A stretch of 36,209 nt of DNA. Origin: Leptospiraceae bacterium. GTDB lineage: Bacteria; Spirochaetota; Leptospiria; Turneriellales; Turneriellaceae. The translations under genes were made by a program, and so were the position numbers. How positions within the stretch are numbered: position 1 is the first letter of the stretch; every line of letters begins with the position of its first letter. Shown piece by piece: positions 24,148-31,600 of the stretch. The stretch lies in contig JAGRNJ010000014.1 in the NCBI GenBank assembly GCA_020440825.1, positions 1 to 36,209 on the forward strand, given 5' to 3'. A model generated the notes under the pieces. It made no database searches and was not told where the DNA came from. It saw only the letters and a program-made list of their open reading frames with translations.

Positions 24148-25044
24148 ATGCTCACTCCCGAACGGCGTGAATTCATCATTGATCAGTTGACAGATATCCC
24201 GAATCGTTTATTTTATTATCCGCTTGCTAAATTACTGGTAAAACCGGCTGCGTTAACACCGATTACTCCGACCCAGATATCAATATTTCATGCCTGCATT
24301 TCTCTGGTCGTAGCGGTTTTGATTACATTCAATGAACCATTTTATTTTTATATTGCTTTTGCTCTGAACCAGCTGCGAGCAGTTTTAGACTGTCTTGATG
24401 GTAGTCTGGCGCGGTACAAAAAAATGACTTCTTCTCTCGGCAGAACTATAGACACTTATGCAGATGCCCTGGGTTTTGTGAGTTTAATTACCGGTATAGT
24501 CTTTGTACTCAAAGAACAATATCCAGTATCTACGGTTGTTTTCTGGATAACTTGTGTCGTTTTGACCGCAAATTTTATGGCCCATGGCACAGATTTTTTT
24601 AAGCGAAAATATACCTCTGCCTTGAGAAATCAGGAAGATGAAATAGGCAAGGAACTCCTGAATAAAAAAAGAGAATTGCAAGCCCCGGGAGCCCATTTCT
24701 TGCATCGACTCGGTTATGCTAACGACTGGTTTCAAGTCATTATATTGACCCCTTTGGGAATTCCTGCGATTCGCAAGACTCTGGCCACAGGTGAACTTGA
24801 TTATAAAGAAGTCAGGGCAATTAATTCGATGCCAGAACGAACTCTGCGCATTTTTTTTACTTTAATCAGTCTTATGACTGGCGACATTGCAATATTTATT
24901 ATCACTCTTGGTCTTTTATTCAATGACCTTCTTCTTTTTATTAAAATAGCAACTTTTTATGGGGTGGTCTTGGTTATCGCCACCGTAATCTATCGACAAA
25001 TTTTATTGAGAATCTATACACAAGAAGGTGAGCATGCAGCGTAA
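24148..25044 (+). CDS. CDP-alcohol phosphatidyltransferase-family protein, predicted CMP-AEP:diacylglycerol phosphonotransferase
   Basis: A 298-residue integral membrane enzyme of the CDP-alcohol phosphotransferase family. The complete active-site signature is present: Asp81, Asp84, Gly85, Ala88, Arg89, Gly98, Asp102, Asp106 (from DCLDGSLARY through GRTIDTYAD). Hydrophobic helices lie before it, after it, and at about 235-285. The family displaces CMP from a CDP-activated group with an alcohol acceptor. In this operon the activated donor would be CMP-AEP made by the PntC domain, and the acceptor most simply diacylglycerol, giving an AEP phosphonolipid. That substrate choice is inferred from context; phosphatidylglycerol-phosphate-type or inositol-type activity is the alternative. 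It is 3 bases from phnW and overlaps the PAP2-family gene. Confidence 0.88.
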   Translation: MLTPERREFIIDQLTDIPNRLFYYPLAKLLVKPAALTPITPTQISIFHACISLVVAVLITFNEPFYFYIAFALNQLRAVLDCLDGSLARYKKMTSSLGRTIDTYADALGFVSLITGIVFVLKEQYPVSTVVFWITCVVLTANFMAHGTDFFKRKYTSALRNQEDEIGKELLNKKRELQAPGAHFLHRLGYANDWFQVIILTPLGIPAIRKTLATGELDYKEVRAINSMPERTLRIFFTLISLMTGDIAIFIITLGLLFNDLLLFIKIATFYGVVLVIATVIYRQILLRIYTQEGEHAA

Positions 25045-25912
25045 GTATCTTGTAATTTTGTTTCTCTCGACCCTGTTCTCTGTTCAAAGTATTTTCAGTG
25101 AGAATGCACAGCACAAACCGCTTCACTTTTTCTCAGGTCTGTGGGGCAATGTCGGGGATACCCTCTCAGGCTGGAACTGGGCTTACTACGGATCTGCAGC
25201 GGCAGGTACCATTTACCTGGTAAACTCTGATCTAGATGAAAAAATCAATTCATACTACCAGCGGGATAATCCGTGGTCTAGAGATACCCAGATGGCCTTT
25301 TTGAATTGGGGCAATTTTATTCAGGCAGTTCCCCACTCGGCAATTTTTATCTATGGTTATTTCGGCGATGACAATAAACTTGCAGCAGCAGGTGCAGCGG
25401 GCTTACAGGCCATGGGAATATCTGGTGCAATGGTGTTAAGTCTCAAATGGGTTTCTGGTCGACCACGGCCTGTGTACAATAATTTTACAGATTCTACCCC
25501 TCGAGATAAAGAATTCAATTTCAATATTCTACAACAATCCTGGGACTCAGACAGATGGCGCTGGCCCTCAGGACATACTTCGAGCAGTTTTACAGCAGCA
25601 GCGGCTTTCGCGGGATTTTACCATGATAATATTTATGTAGCTTTAATTGCATACCCATTAGCTACCCTGATGGGGTATGCAATGATTGTTGGCCAGTTTC
25701 ACTGGGCCTCAGATGTATTCGCTGGCGCTCTGATTGGCCAGGCAGTAGGCTATACAGTAGGTAGAAATTTCCGTAGAATGTACGAAGCCAGGCAAAATCC
25801 TAGCGCAGAGCAGGCATTGTCGACCGGAAGTTCGTCGACCCTCGATTACTCCTTTTCACCTTATTCTTCACCTGAAGGCGCTCAAGGTCTGGCAGTTACC
25901 TTAACTTTTTAA
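25034..25912 (+). CDS. PAP2-family phosphatase with signal peptide
   Basis: A 292-residue protein with a cleavable-looking signal sequence (MQRKYLVILFLSTLFSVQSIFS) and the PAP2 phosphatase signature: KWVSGRPRP (motif 1), PSGHTSSSF (motif 2) and GQFHWASDVFAG (motif 3, without the usual Arg). The active site should face the periplasm. In context it could make diacylglycerol from phosphatidic acid for the phosphonotransferase, or trim another lipid phosphate; this is inferred. The ATG at 25034 has AAGG 5 bases upstream and is preferred over a GTG at 25028. It overlaps the upstream gene by 11 bases. The tail has an alternating aromatic segment and ends TLTF, which resembles an outer-membrane strand, so outer-membrane location is conceivable. 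It overlaps the convergent ABC1-kinase gene by 12 bases. Confidence 0.87.
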   Translation: MQRKYLVILFLSTLFSVQSIFSENAQHKPLHFFSGLWGNVGDTLSGWNWAYYGSAAAGTIYLVNSDLDEKINSYYQRDNPWSRDTQMAFLNWGNFIQAVPHSAIFIYGYFGDDNKLAAAGAAGLQAMGISGAMVLSLKWVSGRPRPVYNNFTDSTPRDKEFNFNILQQSWDSDRWRWPSGHTSSSFTAAAAFAGFYHDNIYVALIAYPLATLMGYAMIVGQFHWASDVFAGALIGQAVGYTVGRNFRRMYEARQNPSAEQALSTGSSSTLDYSFSPYSSPEGAQGLAVTLTF

Positions 25913-27574
25913 TCTGTTTGAAGACAGAACAGATTTCAATAAGCCCGGTATTGAGATTAGAATAGTGCCCAGTCCCAGCGCCGGAATGCCAAACCATAAA
26001 GGACCGGGAGTAATGGTAGAAAGGGAAAGAACGATCCCTCCCGTAAAAATTGCCGCAGAAAATACAGGAAATCGTGCTTTTTCTGTCTGCTCTGCCGGTA
26101 GCGCGCGTTGAACCCTCTCCAGTTTTATTTTACCCGAAGATACCATATTCAATGTTTTCAGTAAACGCTGCGGAAATTGTTCTAAAAAGGTCATATAATC
26201 TGGCAACGCAATCACTTGTGAACGAACAAGACGCATGACTGAAAACTGCTGCAGAAAAATATCTGCCATTAAAGGTTTCGAAACATCCGCAAGATTCATC
26301 TCAGGATCAAGAATATGGCCAACAGCCTCGATTGTGATAATCGCTTTGATGGCGAGCATAATATCACTGTTATAATAGACTTTAAATTTTGCACCTTTAT
26401 TCAGTGCATTGAGAATCAGTTTTCCCAAAGAATAATTTTTGAACCCTGCCCCATACCAATTACGGTTGATTTCTGCTACTGCAGCTTTAAAGCCCTCGGG
26501 ATCAGAGTTGGGACCCGGCTTGGTAATTGCCAGCAGATATTCCGAGGCGGTATCGAATTCACGGGTAATGAGATAATAATAGTACAAAAAAAGATTTTTT
26601 CGGGTGTCTTCACTGAACTCGCCAATCATTCCCAAGTCAAGAAGACAGAACCTTGTCTTTCCGGTAATCAGCAGGTTACCCGGATGAGGGTCTCCGTGAA
26701 AAAAACCATCAATAAAAAGCATCTTGATAACAAACCTTGAGCCAACCTCAGCCAGGGCCTTACCATTGTAGCCGGCTTTCTTGATTTTCTTACTGTCATC
26801 TGGGGATAATCCCGAGACAAATTCCATACATAACAAACGACGTGTCGTATAATCCCAGTAAATTTCAGGGACCTGAATATTAGGTTCTTCTTTGAAGTTC
26901 TCTCGAAAAATATCCGCGTGTTTGCCTTCCTGGCGAAAATCGAGCTCCCGCATGGTATAGACTGCAAACTCATCGACCAGTTGTGCGGGTTTGTAATCTC
27001 GAATGCCTGGTATTTTTTCCATGATGGCGGCCAGTCGTTTCATAAGACTTATGTCATCCATCATTCCTTTGATGATTCCGGGTCGTTGCACTTTAACAAC
27101 GACTTTTTGACCATTTACTAAAGTAGCCATATGAGCCTGGGCCAGCGAGGCTGCGGCAATCGGCTTTTCTGAGAATTCTTTGAAGATCAAACGAATCGGT
27201 TTTTGAAACTCAGACTCGATTACACCTCTTGCAGCTTCATATGAAATCGGCGGCACACCCGACTGTAACTGGCGCAATTCACGGGTTACATCTTCTGGCA
27301 GCATATCTTCTCGTAGAGAAAGAATCTGACCCAGTTTTATATAGGTAGGTCCCAGTCGTTCTAAGGTTTTCCTGAACTGTACCGGAAATGTCCCAGTTAT
27401 TTTGTCTCGACGTAGAATGCGGCGAATAATTCCCGCAAGTAGCCGTTTGTGCCAGGGACGGGGACGTAAACCTTTGTGCCGATACAGCTTTGCGATCCAG
27501 ATTTCGAGAACCAGATCAATAATACCCCGCACTACATAAATTGCTCTTCTTGTTTCAACCAGTATCTTGAACAT
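25901..27574 (-). CDS. ABC1/UbiB (AarF) family kinase-like protein
   Basis: A 557-residue atypical kinase-like protein of the UbiB/COQ8 family, which supports quinone or lipid metabolism at the membrane. Landmarks are the KxGQ motif in YIKLGQILSLRED (Lys80, Gln83), the Ala-rich loop PIAAASLAQAH, KVQRPG with the ATP-site Lys, HGDPHPGNLLI (catalytic loop) and LDLGMIG (metal-binding Asp). Two C-terminal hydrophobic helices (about 510-552) are typical. Length is normal. The ATG at 27574 has GAGGT upstream. nadA ends 14 bases before it on the same strand, so the two probably form an operon. Whether it acts in ubiquinone/menaquinone synthesis or lipid handling cannot be told; a lipid link to the neighbouring operon is only positional. 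Confidence 0.93.
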   Translation of the reverse strand: MFKILVETRRAIYVVRGIIDLVLEIWIAKLYRHKGLRPRPWHKRLLAGIIRRILRRDKITGTFPVQFRKTLERLGPTYIKLGQILSLREDMLPEDVTRELRQLQSGVPPISYEAARGVIESEFQKPIRLIFKEFSEKPIAAASLAQAHMATLVNGQKVVVKVQRPGIIKGMMDDISLMKRLAAIMEKIPGIRDYKPAQLVDEFAVYTMRELDFRQEGKHADIFRENFKEEPNIQVPEIYWDYTTRRLLCMEFVSGLSPDDSKKIKKAGYNGKALAEVGSRFVIKMLFIDGFFHGDPHPGNLLITGKTRFCLLDLGMIGEFSEDTRKNLFLYYYYLITREFDTASEYLLAITKPGPNSDPEGFKAAVAEINRNWYGAGFKNYSLGKLILNALNKGAKFKVYYNSDIMLAIKAIITIEAVGHILDPEMNLADVSKPLMADIFLQQFSVMRLVRSQVIALPDYMTFLEQFPQRLLKTLNMVSSGKIKLERVQRALPAEQTEKARFPVFSAAIFTGGIVLSLSTITPGPLWFGIPALGLGTILISIPGLLKSVLSSNRLKS

Positions 27575-27588
27575 ACATCTACCTCAGT

Positions 27589-28581
27589 TTAACGTCCTAT
27601 CGCCAGCATTCTTTCTAGAGAATGCCGGCCTTTCTCAATCACCTCTGGCGATAAATGAACTTCAAATGTTTCATTTTTTAAGGAATCTCTTACCTTCGCA
27701 AGGGTTATCTTTTTCATATGCGGGCATGTCTGGCATCCTGAAACGAATTCAACCGTCGGAAATTCTGTTCGCAGGTTATCACCCATGGAGCATTCTGTAA
27801 GCAGTAAAACCTGTTCTGCTTTTGAATCTTGAATGTACTTACCCATTTGAGATGTTGAACCAGTAAAGTCGGTTTTTTCTGTTACATTCGGATGGCATTC
27901 AGGGTGTGCAATCACTTTGGCACTGGGCCACTGAACCCGCGCTGCATCGATATCCAGAGGGGTGTATAACTCATGCACCATGCACTTCCCTTCCCAGATA
28001 ATTATTTTTTTGTCGGTCTGCTTCTGCACATTTCTTGCCAGATAACCATCGGGAACCATGATCACTGTGTCGCCTTTCAAAGAGTTGACAACTTTTACAG
28101 CATTGGCACTAGTGCAGATTACATCGACCGCGGCCTTAATATCGGCTGAACAGTTTATATAGCTCACTACCTCGGCCCCCGGATGCCGTTCTCTGAGTAA
28201 TCTTATATCTTCAGGAGTTATACTTTCAGAAAGCGAACAGCCGGCTTTGGGATCAGCAATCAGTATTTTTCGTGCAGGATTTAGAATCTTGGCAGTCTCT
28301 GCCATAAAATAAACCCCATTGAACAGTATTATATCTGCTTCACTTTCCATTGCAAGTCGGGATAACTCCAATGAGTCACCAGTAAAATCTGAAACTCCCC
28401 AAAAAACATCTGGAGTCATGTAGTTATGTCCCAGAATTACAGCGTTTTTTTCCTTTTTCAGTGCTTCAATTTCTTCGATTAGAGTTTCAGTCTCTGCCAG
28501 TTCTTCTGCTGTTTTTGTGTTAGCATAGGCTTGTTTGACTGTTTGAATTCGTTTATCCAAGGTAGCTGACCAGCGTGCCAT
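27589..28581 (-). CDS. nadA: Quinolinate synthase A
   Basis: Iron-sulfur enzyme of NAD synthesis, condensing iminoaspartate with dihydroxyacetone phosphate to quinolinate. From the ATG at 28581 it is 330 residues. Family blocks are [67 protein letters not shown] and SGCQTCPHM, supplying the conserved cysteines for the 4Fe-4S cluster. The frame stays open 40 codons further upstream, but that stretch has no family resemblance, and the ATG at 28581 gives a normal N-terminus ([11 protein letters not shown]). nadB and nadC are not in the window. It reads divergently from the large acidic-tail protein gene and precedes the UbiB-family gene in an apparent two-gene operon. Confidence 0.95.
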   Translation of the reverse strand: MARWSATLDKRIQTVKQAYANTKTAEELAETETLIEEIEALKKEKNAVILGHNYMTPDVFWGVSDFTGDSLELSRLAMESEADIILFNGVYFMAETAKILNPARKILIADPKAGCSLSESITPEDIRLLRERHPGAEVVSYINCSADIKAAVDVICTSANAVKVVNSLKGDTVIMVPDGYLARNVQKQTDKKIIIWEGKCMVHELYTPLDIDAARVQWPSAKVIAHPECHPNVTEKTDFTGSTSQMGKYIQDSKAEQVLLLTECSMGDNLRTEFPTVEFVSGCQTCPHMKKITLAKVRDSLKNETFEVHLSPEVIEKGRHSLERMLAIGR

Positions 28582-28701
28582 AATACACAGGAAATAATAA
28601 TAACAGACTGTCGATGACTTTCTCGGTATTTCAGTACTAGATTCTATGAAAATTCTCAGGTTAAAGCACTTTTTTTCTGATACAAACCCTGCAGAAACCA
28701 A

Positions 28702-28729
28702 TTGACATCAAGTTTGGGCATACTAGATT
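28702..28729 (+). promoter_or_regulatory. Promoter for the envelope gene trio
   Basis: A perfect -35 TTGACA (28702-28707), a 16-base spacer and TAGATT (28724-28729) make a good sigma-70-type promoter. Transcription would start near 28736, followed by AAAGAGG at 28741-28747 and ATG at 28750. This supports the ATG at 28750 and argues against the in-frame TTG at 28702, which is part of the -35 itself. Confidence 0.6.
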
Positions 28730-28749
28730 ACGATATATTAAAAGAGGCT

Positions 28750-31227
28750 ATGCGTTACCGTACCAGAAAATATTTGTACAAAACACTGCGTTACTTTGCA
28801 TCTGGCATAGTTATCACCCTCTTGTATATTTTCGCAGCTCATCAGAAAAAATTACCGGCGGTTTTTGAAAAATATACAGGATCATACATCCGCCATACGA
28901 CTCTGCCCTTCTATACCCAGTTTTTTCCTGCCCCGAGCGGAGCTTCTGAGTCAGGCAGTTTTTTATCGTTTCTTGATTTTACCGCTCGTGAGCCAGCCTA
29001 TCTGCATGCCCAAGAGACTTTGCAGAGAACTCTTGAAACTCTAAAAGAACTGCCTGTAAATCGTTTAAGAAAAGAATTTGTACTCGATGTGCAGTCTGAC
29101 CCTGCTTTGTTAAACTGGTTGCGTGCTCCCGAAGGTAAGTTTGCCCCAATTCTAAAATTTGATTTTTTAAGTCGGATGGACAACCGCCCGTTTATTCGTT
29201 CATTCACAATTCAGGATGCCCGAGGAGAAATTTTGCACTCGTCGGCCGGTAAGAATGAAGATCTGCTGAAACTGCAAAGCAGCGATCTTGCATTGACGCC
29301 CGCTGGCTTTTCAGTACGCATACTTGGCGACAATGTACCGTTAGGTACGGTCTCAGCGAGTTGGAACCTGGCAGGTTTTCCTGATATTCCGTTGGGGGGA
29401 AAATATTCTGAAGGGACATTTATACTGGTTACTCGCAGAAACGGCGCCTTGACCTATACACCGGCGATGCCAGAAGAATTGAGTGGTCTGGTTTCCCGAT
29501 CGGTCTCCGGAGAAAGTCGTTATACGGGGCCAACTGCGGGAAGAATTCATAGTTACCGAGTTATTTCCCAGAATTACGGGTCATTGCGTATTGCGGTGTT
29601 TTTTCCCGCCACCAATCTTGCATATCATGTATTTAAGTACCTAATTTATCTTTCGGTAATAGGTTTAGCAGTTGCAGTATTCCTGGGAGGAAAATCTGCC
29701 TTTGCGTATGCCCGAGAAAAAGTAATTGCTTCACGGGCGAACTGGCTTGAGGCCGGTTTAGAAAAAGCAGTTACAATGAATCGTCGCAGTCTTGAGCTGG
29801 CAGAGCAGAGCCAGCGATTGCTGGTATCTGTGAGAGAACGTGAGTCAAACCAGCTTGAAGCGATTGGCACTACTCTGCGCAGACTGGAATACAGAATGCG
29901 GGAAGCTCGCTTTATGCCTGCCAATGCCTCCCAAAGCCAGGCAACCGTAAGCTCTCACTTAGATCATAGCCTTACGCACGATCATGAACACGAATTCCAG
30001 CACGGTTCATCAGATATCTCATTCTCCAAAGAAACACCGCGAACGCCAGATTCTGATGAAATTGAAGAAGAAACTGACCATACTATTCTCGAAGAAAATT
30101 CTGGTGCGCAAGATACTCAGAACAACATCATTCTGCCAGCGGGCATCAAACCGCCTATTGTTTTGACGAATTCAGAATCATCTGAAATTGTAATTGTCAA
30201 TGAAACTGAACCAGTCACTGATCTCAAATCAGATCATGGGCCAGTAAAACAGGAGATTGCCGAGCAGAAGAATAGTGAAAAGAAAAATCTTGAGGGTACG
30301 TCACAAACGACAGAAAAACCAGCAGCAAATTCAACACAAGTAATGGCTAGTCAAGAATCAGTCGTCTTGAACCATGAATTGCGTCTGTTAGAAGATTTAC
30401 CCTCTCGTGGTCTGTTTGTTCATAAAGATCCATTTCCTGACCTTACTCCTGATTTCAGCAATATTGCGAAAACCGACCGAGACAGTGAAAAACTGGCATC
30501 ACAAAATGATCAAGATTTGCAGGTTTTACCTGCTGAAGATACAAAACCAGAATTCGAAGAGCAGATTGTTGAAAAACCCGCTGTTATCGATACAGCCAAA
30601 GAAGAGCCTGCATTCAAGAATCAACATGAAAAAAACCTTGTTGAACAGAGAAATGATTTATCAATTGATATAAACTTCATGGAAGATGAGATCGAAACCT
30701 ATGATGAACTCGAAAAGCAAATGATACAGACCTCTTTGCCTGTAGATGATGAAACACGAGAAAATAAAATTTCGAACCCGCCTTCTGATAGTGCAATGTT
30801 AACTCTGATTGAAGATATTGAAGACAACTCCTTGCAGTTTTCAAATGAAAAAATTATAGATTTTGAATCTTATTTTTCTGAAGAAGATATGGTTATTATT
30901 GGGCTTGAAGACGATCCTGCCCGACATTTGAAAGAAGCACCGGTGAAAAAGGCAGAAGAAACCATTTCAGCTCCCGAACCTGTTACTGAAGAAAAACTAC
31001 TGTTCGTTGATGATGCGCTGGAAACCGTATTACTCGAACAGGGTATGAGTGAAATTCGTAGACTTATCGATGATGAGCCGTCAGCCAATCATATCGCAAA
31101 CATGTCAGAAGAACCTGATTTGCAAAAACCAGTAACATTTAAAACAGGATTTCAATATTCGGGACAAAGCGAAATTTTAGAAATTGAAGATTTATCAAAT
31201 GATCAAAGTGGTAAAAAACAAGTATAA
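28750..31227 (+). CDS. Two-TM protein with periplasmic sensor-like domain and long acidic tail, unknown
   Basis: An 825-residue protein I do not recognise. A basic N-terminus (MRYRTRKYLYKTLRYF) leads to a TM helix at about 16-32. Residues about 33-294 form a periplasmic domain with mixed alpha/beta character, vaguely like Cache sensor domains. A second TM lies at about 296-315. A coiled-coil region (about 325-385, with LELAEQSQRLL and SNQLEAIGTTLRRLEYRM) follows. The last 430 or so residues are low-complexity, very rich in Glu, Asp, Ser and Thr and probably disordered. No kinase, HAMP or methyl-accepting domain is visible. The start is chosen on the promoter and ribosome-site evidence. It overlaps the next gene by 29 bases. 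Topology is a confident reading; function is unknown. It may tether an envelope complex to the cytoplasm. Confidence 0.75.
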   Translation: MRYRTRKYLYKTLRYFASGIVITLLYIFAAHQKKLPAVFEKYTGSYIRHTTLPFYTQFFPAPSGASESGSFLSFLDFTAREPAYLHAQETLQRTLETLKELPVNRLRKEFVLDVQSDPALLNWLRAPEGKFAPILKFDFLSRMDNRPFIRSFTIQDARGEILHSSAGKNEDLLKLQSSDLALTPAGFSVRILGDNVPLGTVSASWNLAGFPDIPLGGKYSEGTFILVTRRNGALTYTPAMPEELSGLVSRSVSGESRYTGPTAGRIHSYRVISQNYGSLRIAVFFPATNLAYHVFKYLIYLSVIGLAVAVFLGGKSAFAYAREKVIASRANWLEAGLEKAVTMNRRSLELAEQSQRLLVSVRERESNQLEAIGTTLRRLEYRMREARFMPANASQSQATVSSHLDHSLTHDHEHEFQHGSSDISFSKETPRTPDSDEIEEETDHTILEENSGAQDTQNNIILPAGIKPPIVLTNSESSEIVIVNETEPVTDLKSDHGPVKQEIAEQKNSEKKNLEGTSQTTEKPAANSTQVMASQESVVLNHELRLLEDLPSRGLFVHKDPFPDLTPDFSNIAKTDRDSEKLASQNDQDLQVLPAEDTKPEFEEQIVEKPAVIDTAKEEPAFKNQHEKNLVEQRNDLSIDINFMEDEIETYDELEKQMIQTSLPVDDETRENKISNPPSDSAMLTLIEDIEDNSLQFSNEKIIDFESYFSEEDMVIIGLEDDPARHLKEAPVKKAEETISAPEPVTEEKLLFVDDALETVLLEQGMSEIRRLIDDEPSANHIANMSEEPDLQKPVTFKTGFQYSGQSEILEIEDLSNDQSGKKQV

Positions 31228-31600
31228 ACAGGTTTTTACAATTGGTGTCTGGTTATGCTGCTCGCTTTTTCCAGTGTCTGCAGAAAACGTAATTGCGTAT
31301 CCTAATCCCTTTGACTATACCTCAAATCAAATAACATTTCGTTATAACCTGATTTCAAATGGTCTGGTCAGTATTTCCGTATATAGCATGCAGGGGCAGC
31401 TTGTAAAAACACTGTTTGAGCGATCACAGCAGGCTGGCAGTGGGAGTCCGGTAACTACCACGTGGGATGTTAGAAACCAGAATGGCCAGAAACTGAGTTC
31501 TGGTATCTACGTTGTTTATTTACAGGTAGAGTATCTGAACCCTGCAGCGTCAGGCTCGGCAGGCTATGAGTCCAAATTTAGATTTACGGTTTTACGATGA
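31199..31600 (+). CDS. Small secreted FlgD-Ig / T9SS CTD-like domain protein
   Basis: A 133-residue exported protein: a signal peptide (hydrophobic VFTIGVWLCCSLFPVSA, cleavage near AEN) and one beta-sandwich domain. The domain has the order seen in FlgD Ig-like and type IX secretion C-terminal domains: AYPNPF near its start, VSISVYSMQGQLVKTL, TTTWDVRNQNGQKLSSGIYV, and a final strand ending RFTVLR. In T9SS cargo such a domain is a C-terminal secretion signal; here it stands alone with no cargo. The ATG at 31199 is preferred, with TTG 31184 and GTG 31208 as alternatives. It overlaps the upstream gene by 29 bases and the downstream barrel-TPR gene by 4 bases (ATGA), so all three are probably made together. 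Confidence 0.8.
   Translation: MIKVVKNKYKQVFTIGVWLCCSLFPVSAENVIAYPNPFDYTSNQITFRYNLISNGLVSISVYSMQGQLVKTLFERSQQAGSGSPVTTTWDVRNQNGQKLSSGIYVVYLQVEYLNPAASGSAGYESKFRFTVLR

Noticed and set aside
28582..28701. 40-residue N-terminal extension of NadA
   Set aside because: No family resemblance; the ATG at 28581 gives the standard start.
28702..28749. TTG start giving a protein 16 residues longer
   Set aside because: The TTG is part of a perfect TTGACA -35 element, and a ribosome-site-like AAAGAGG precedes the ATG at 28750.
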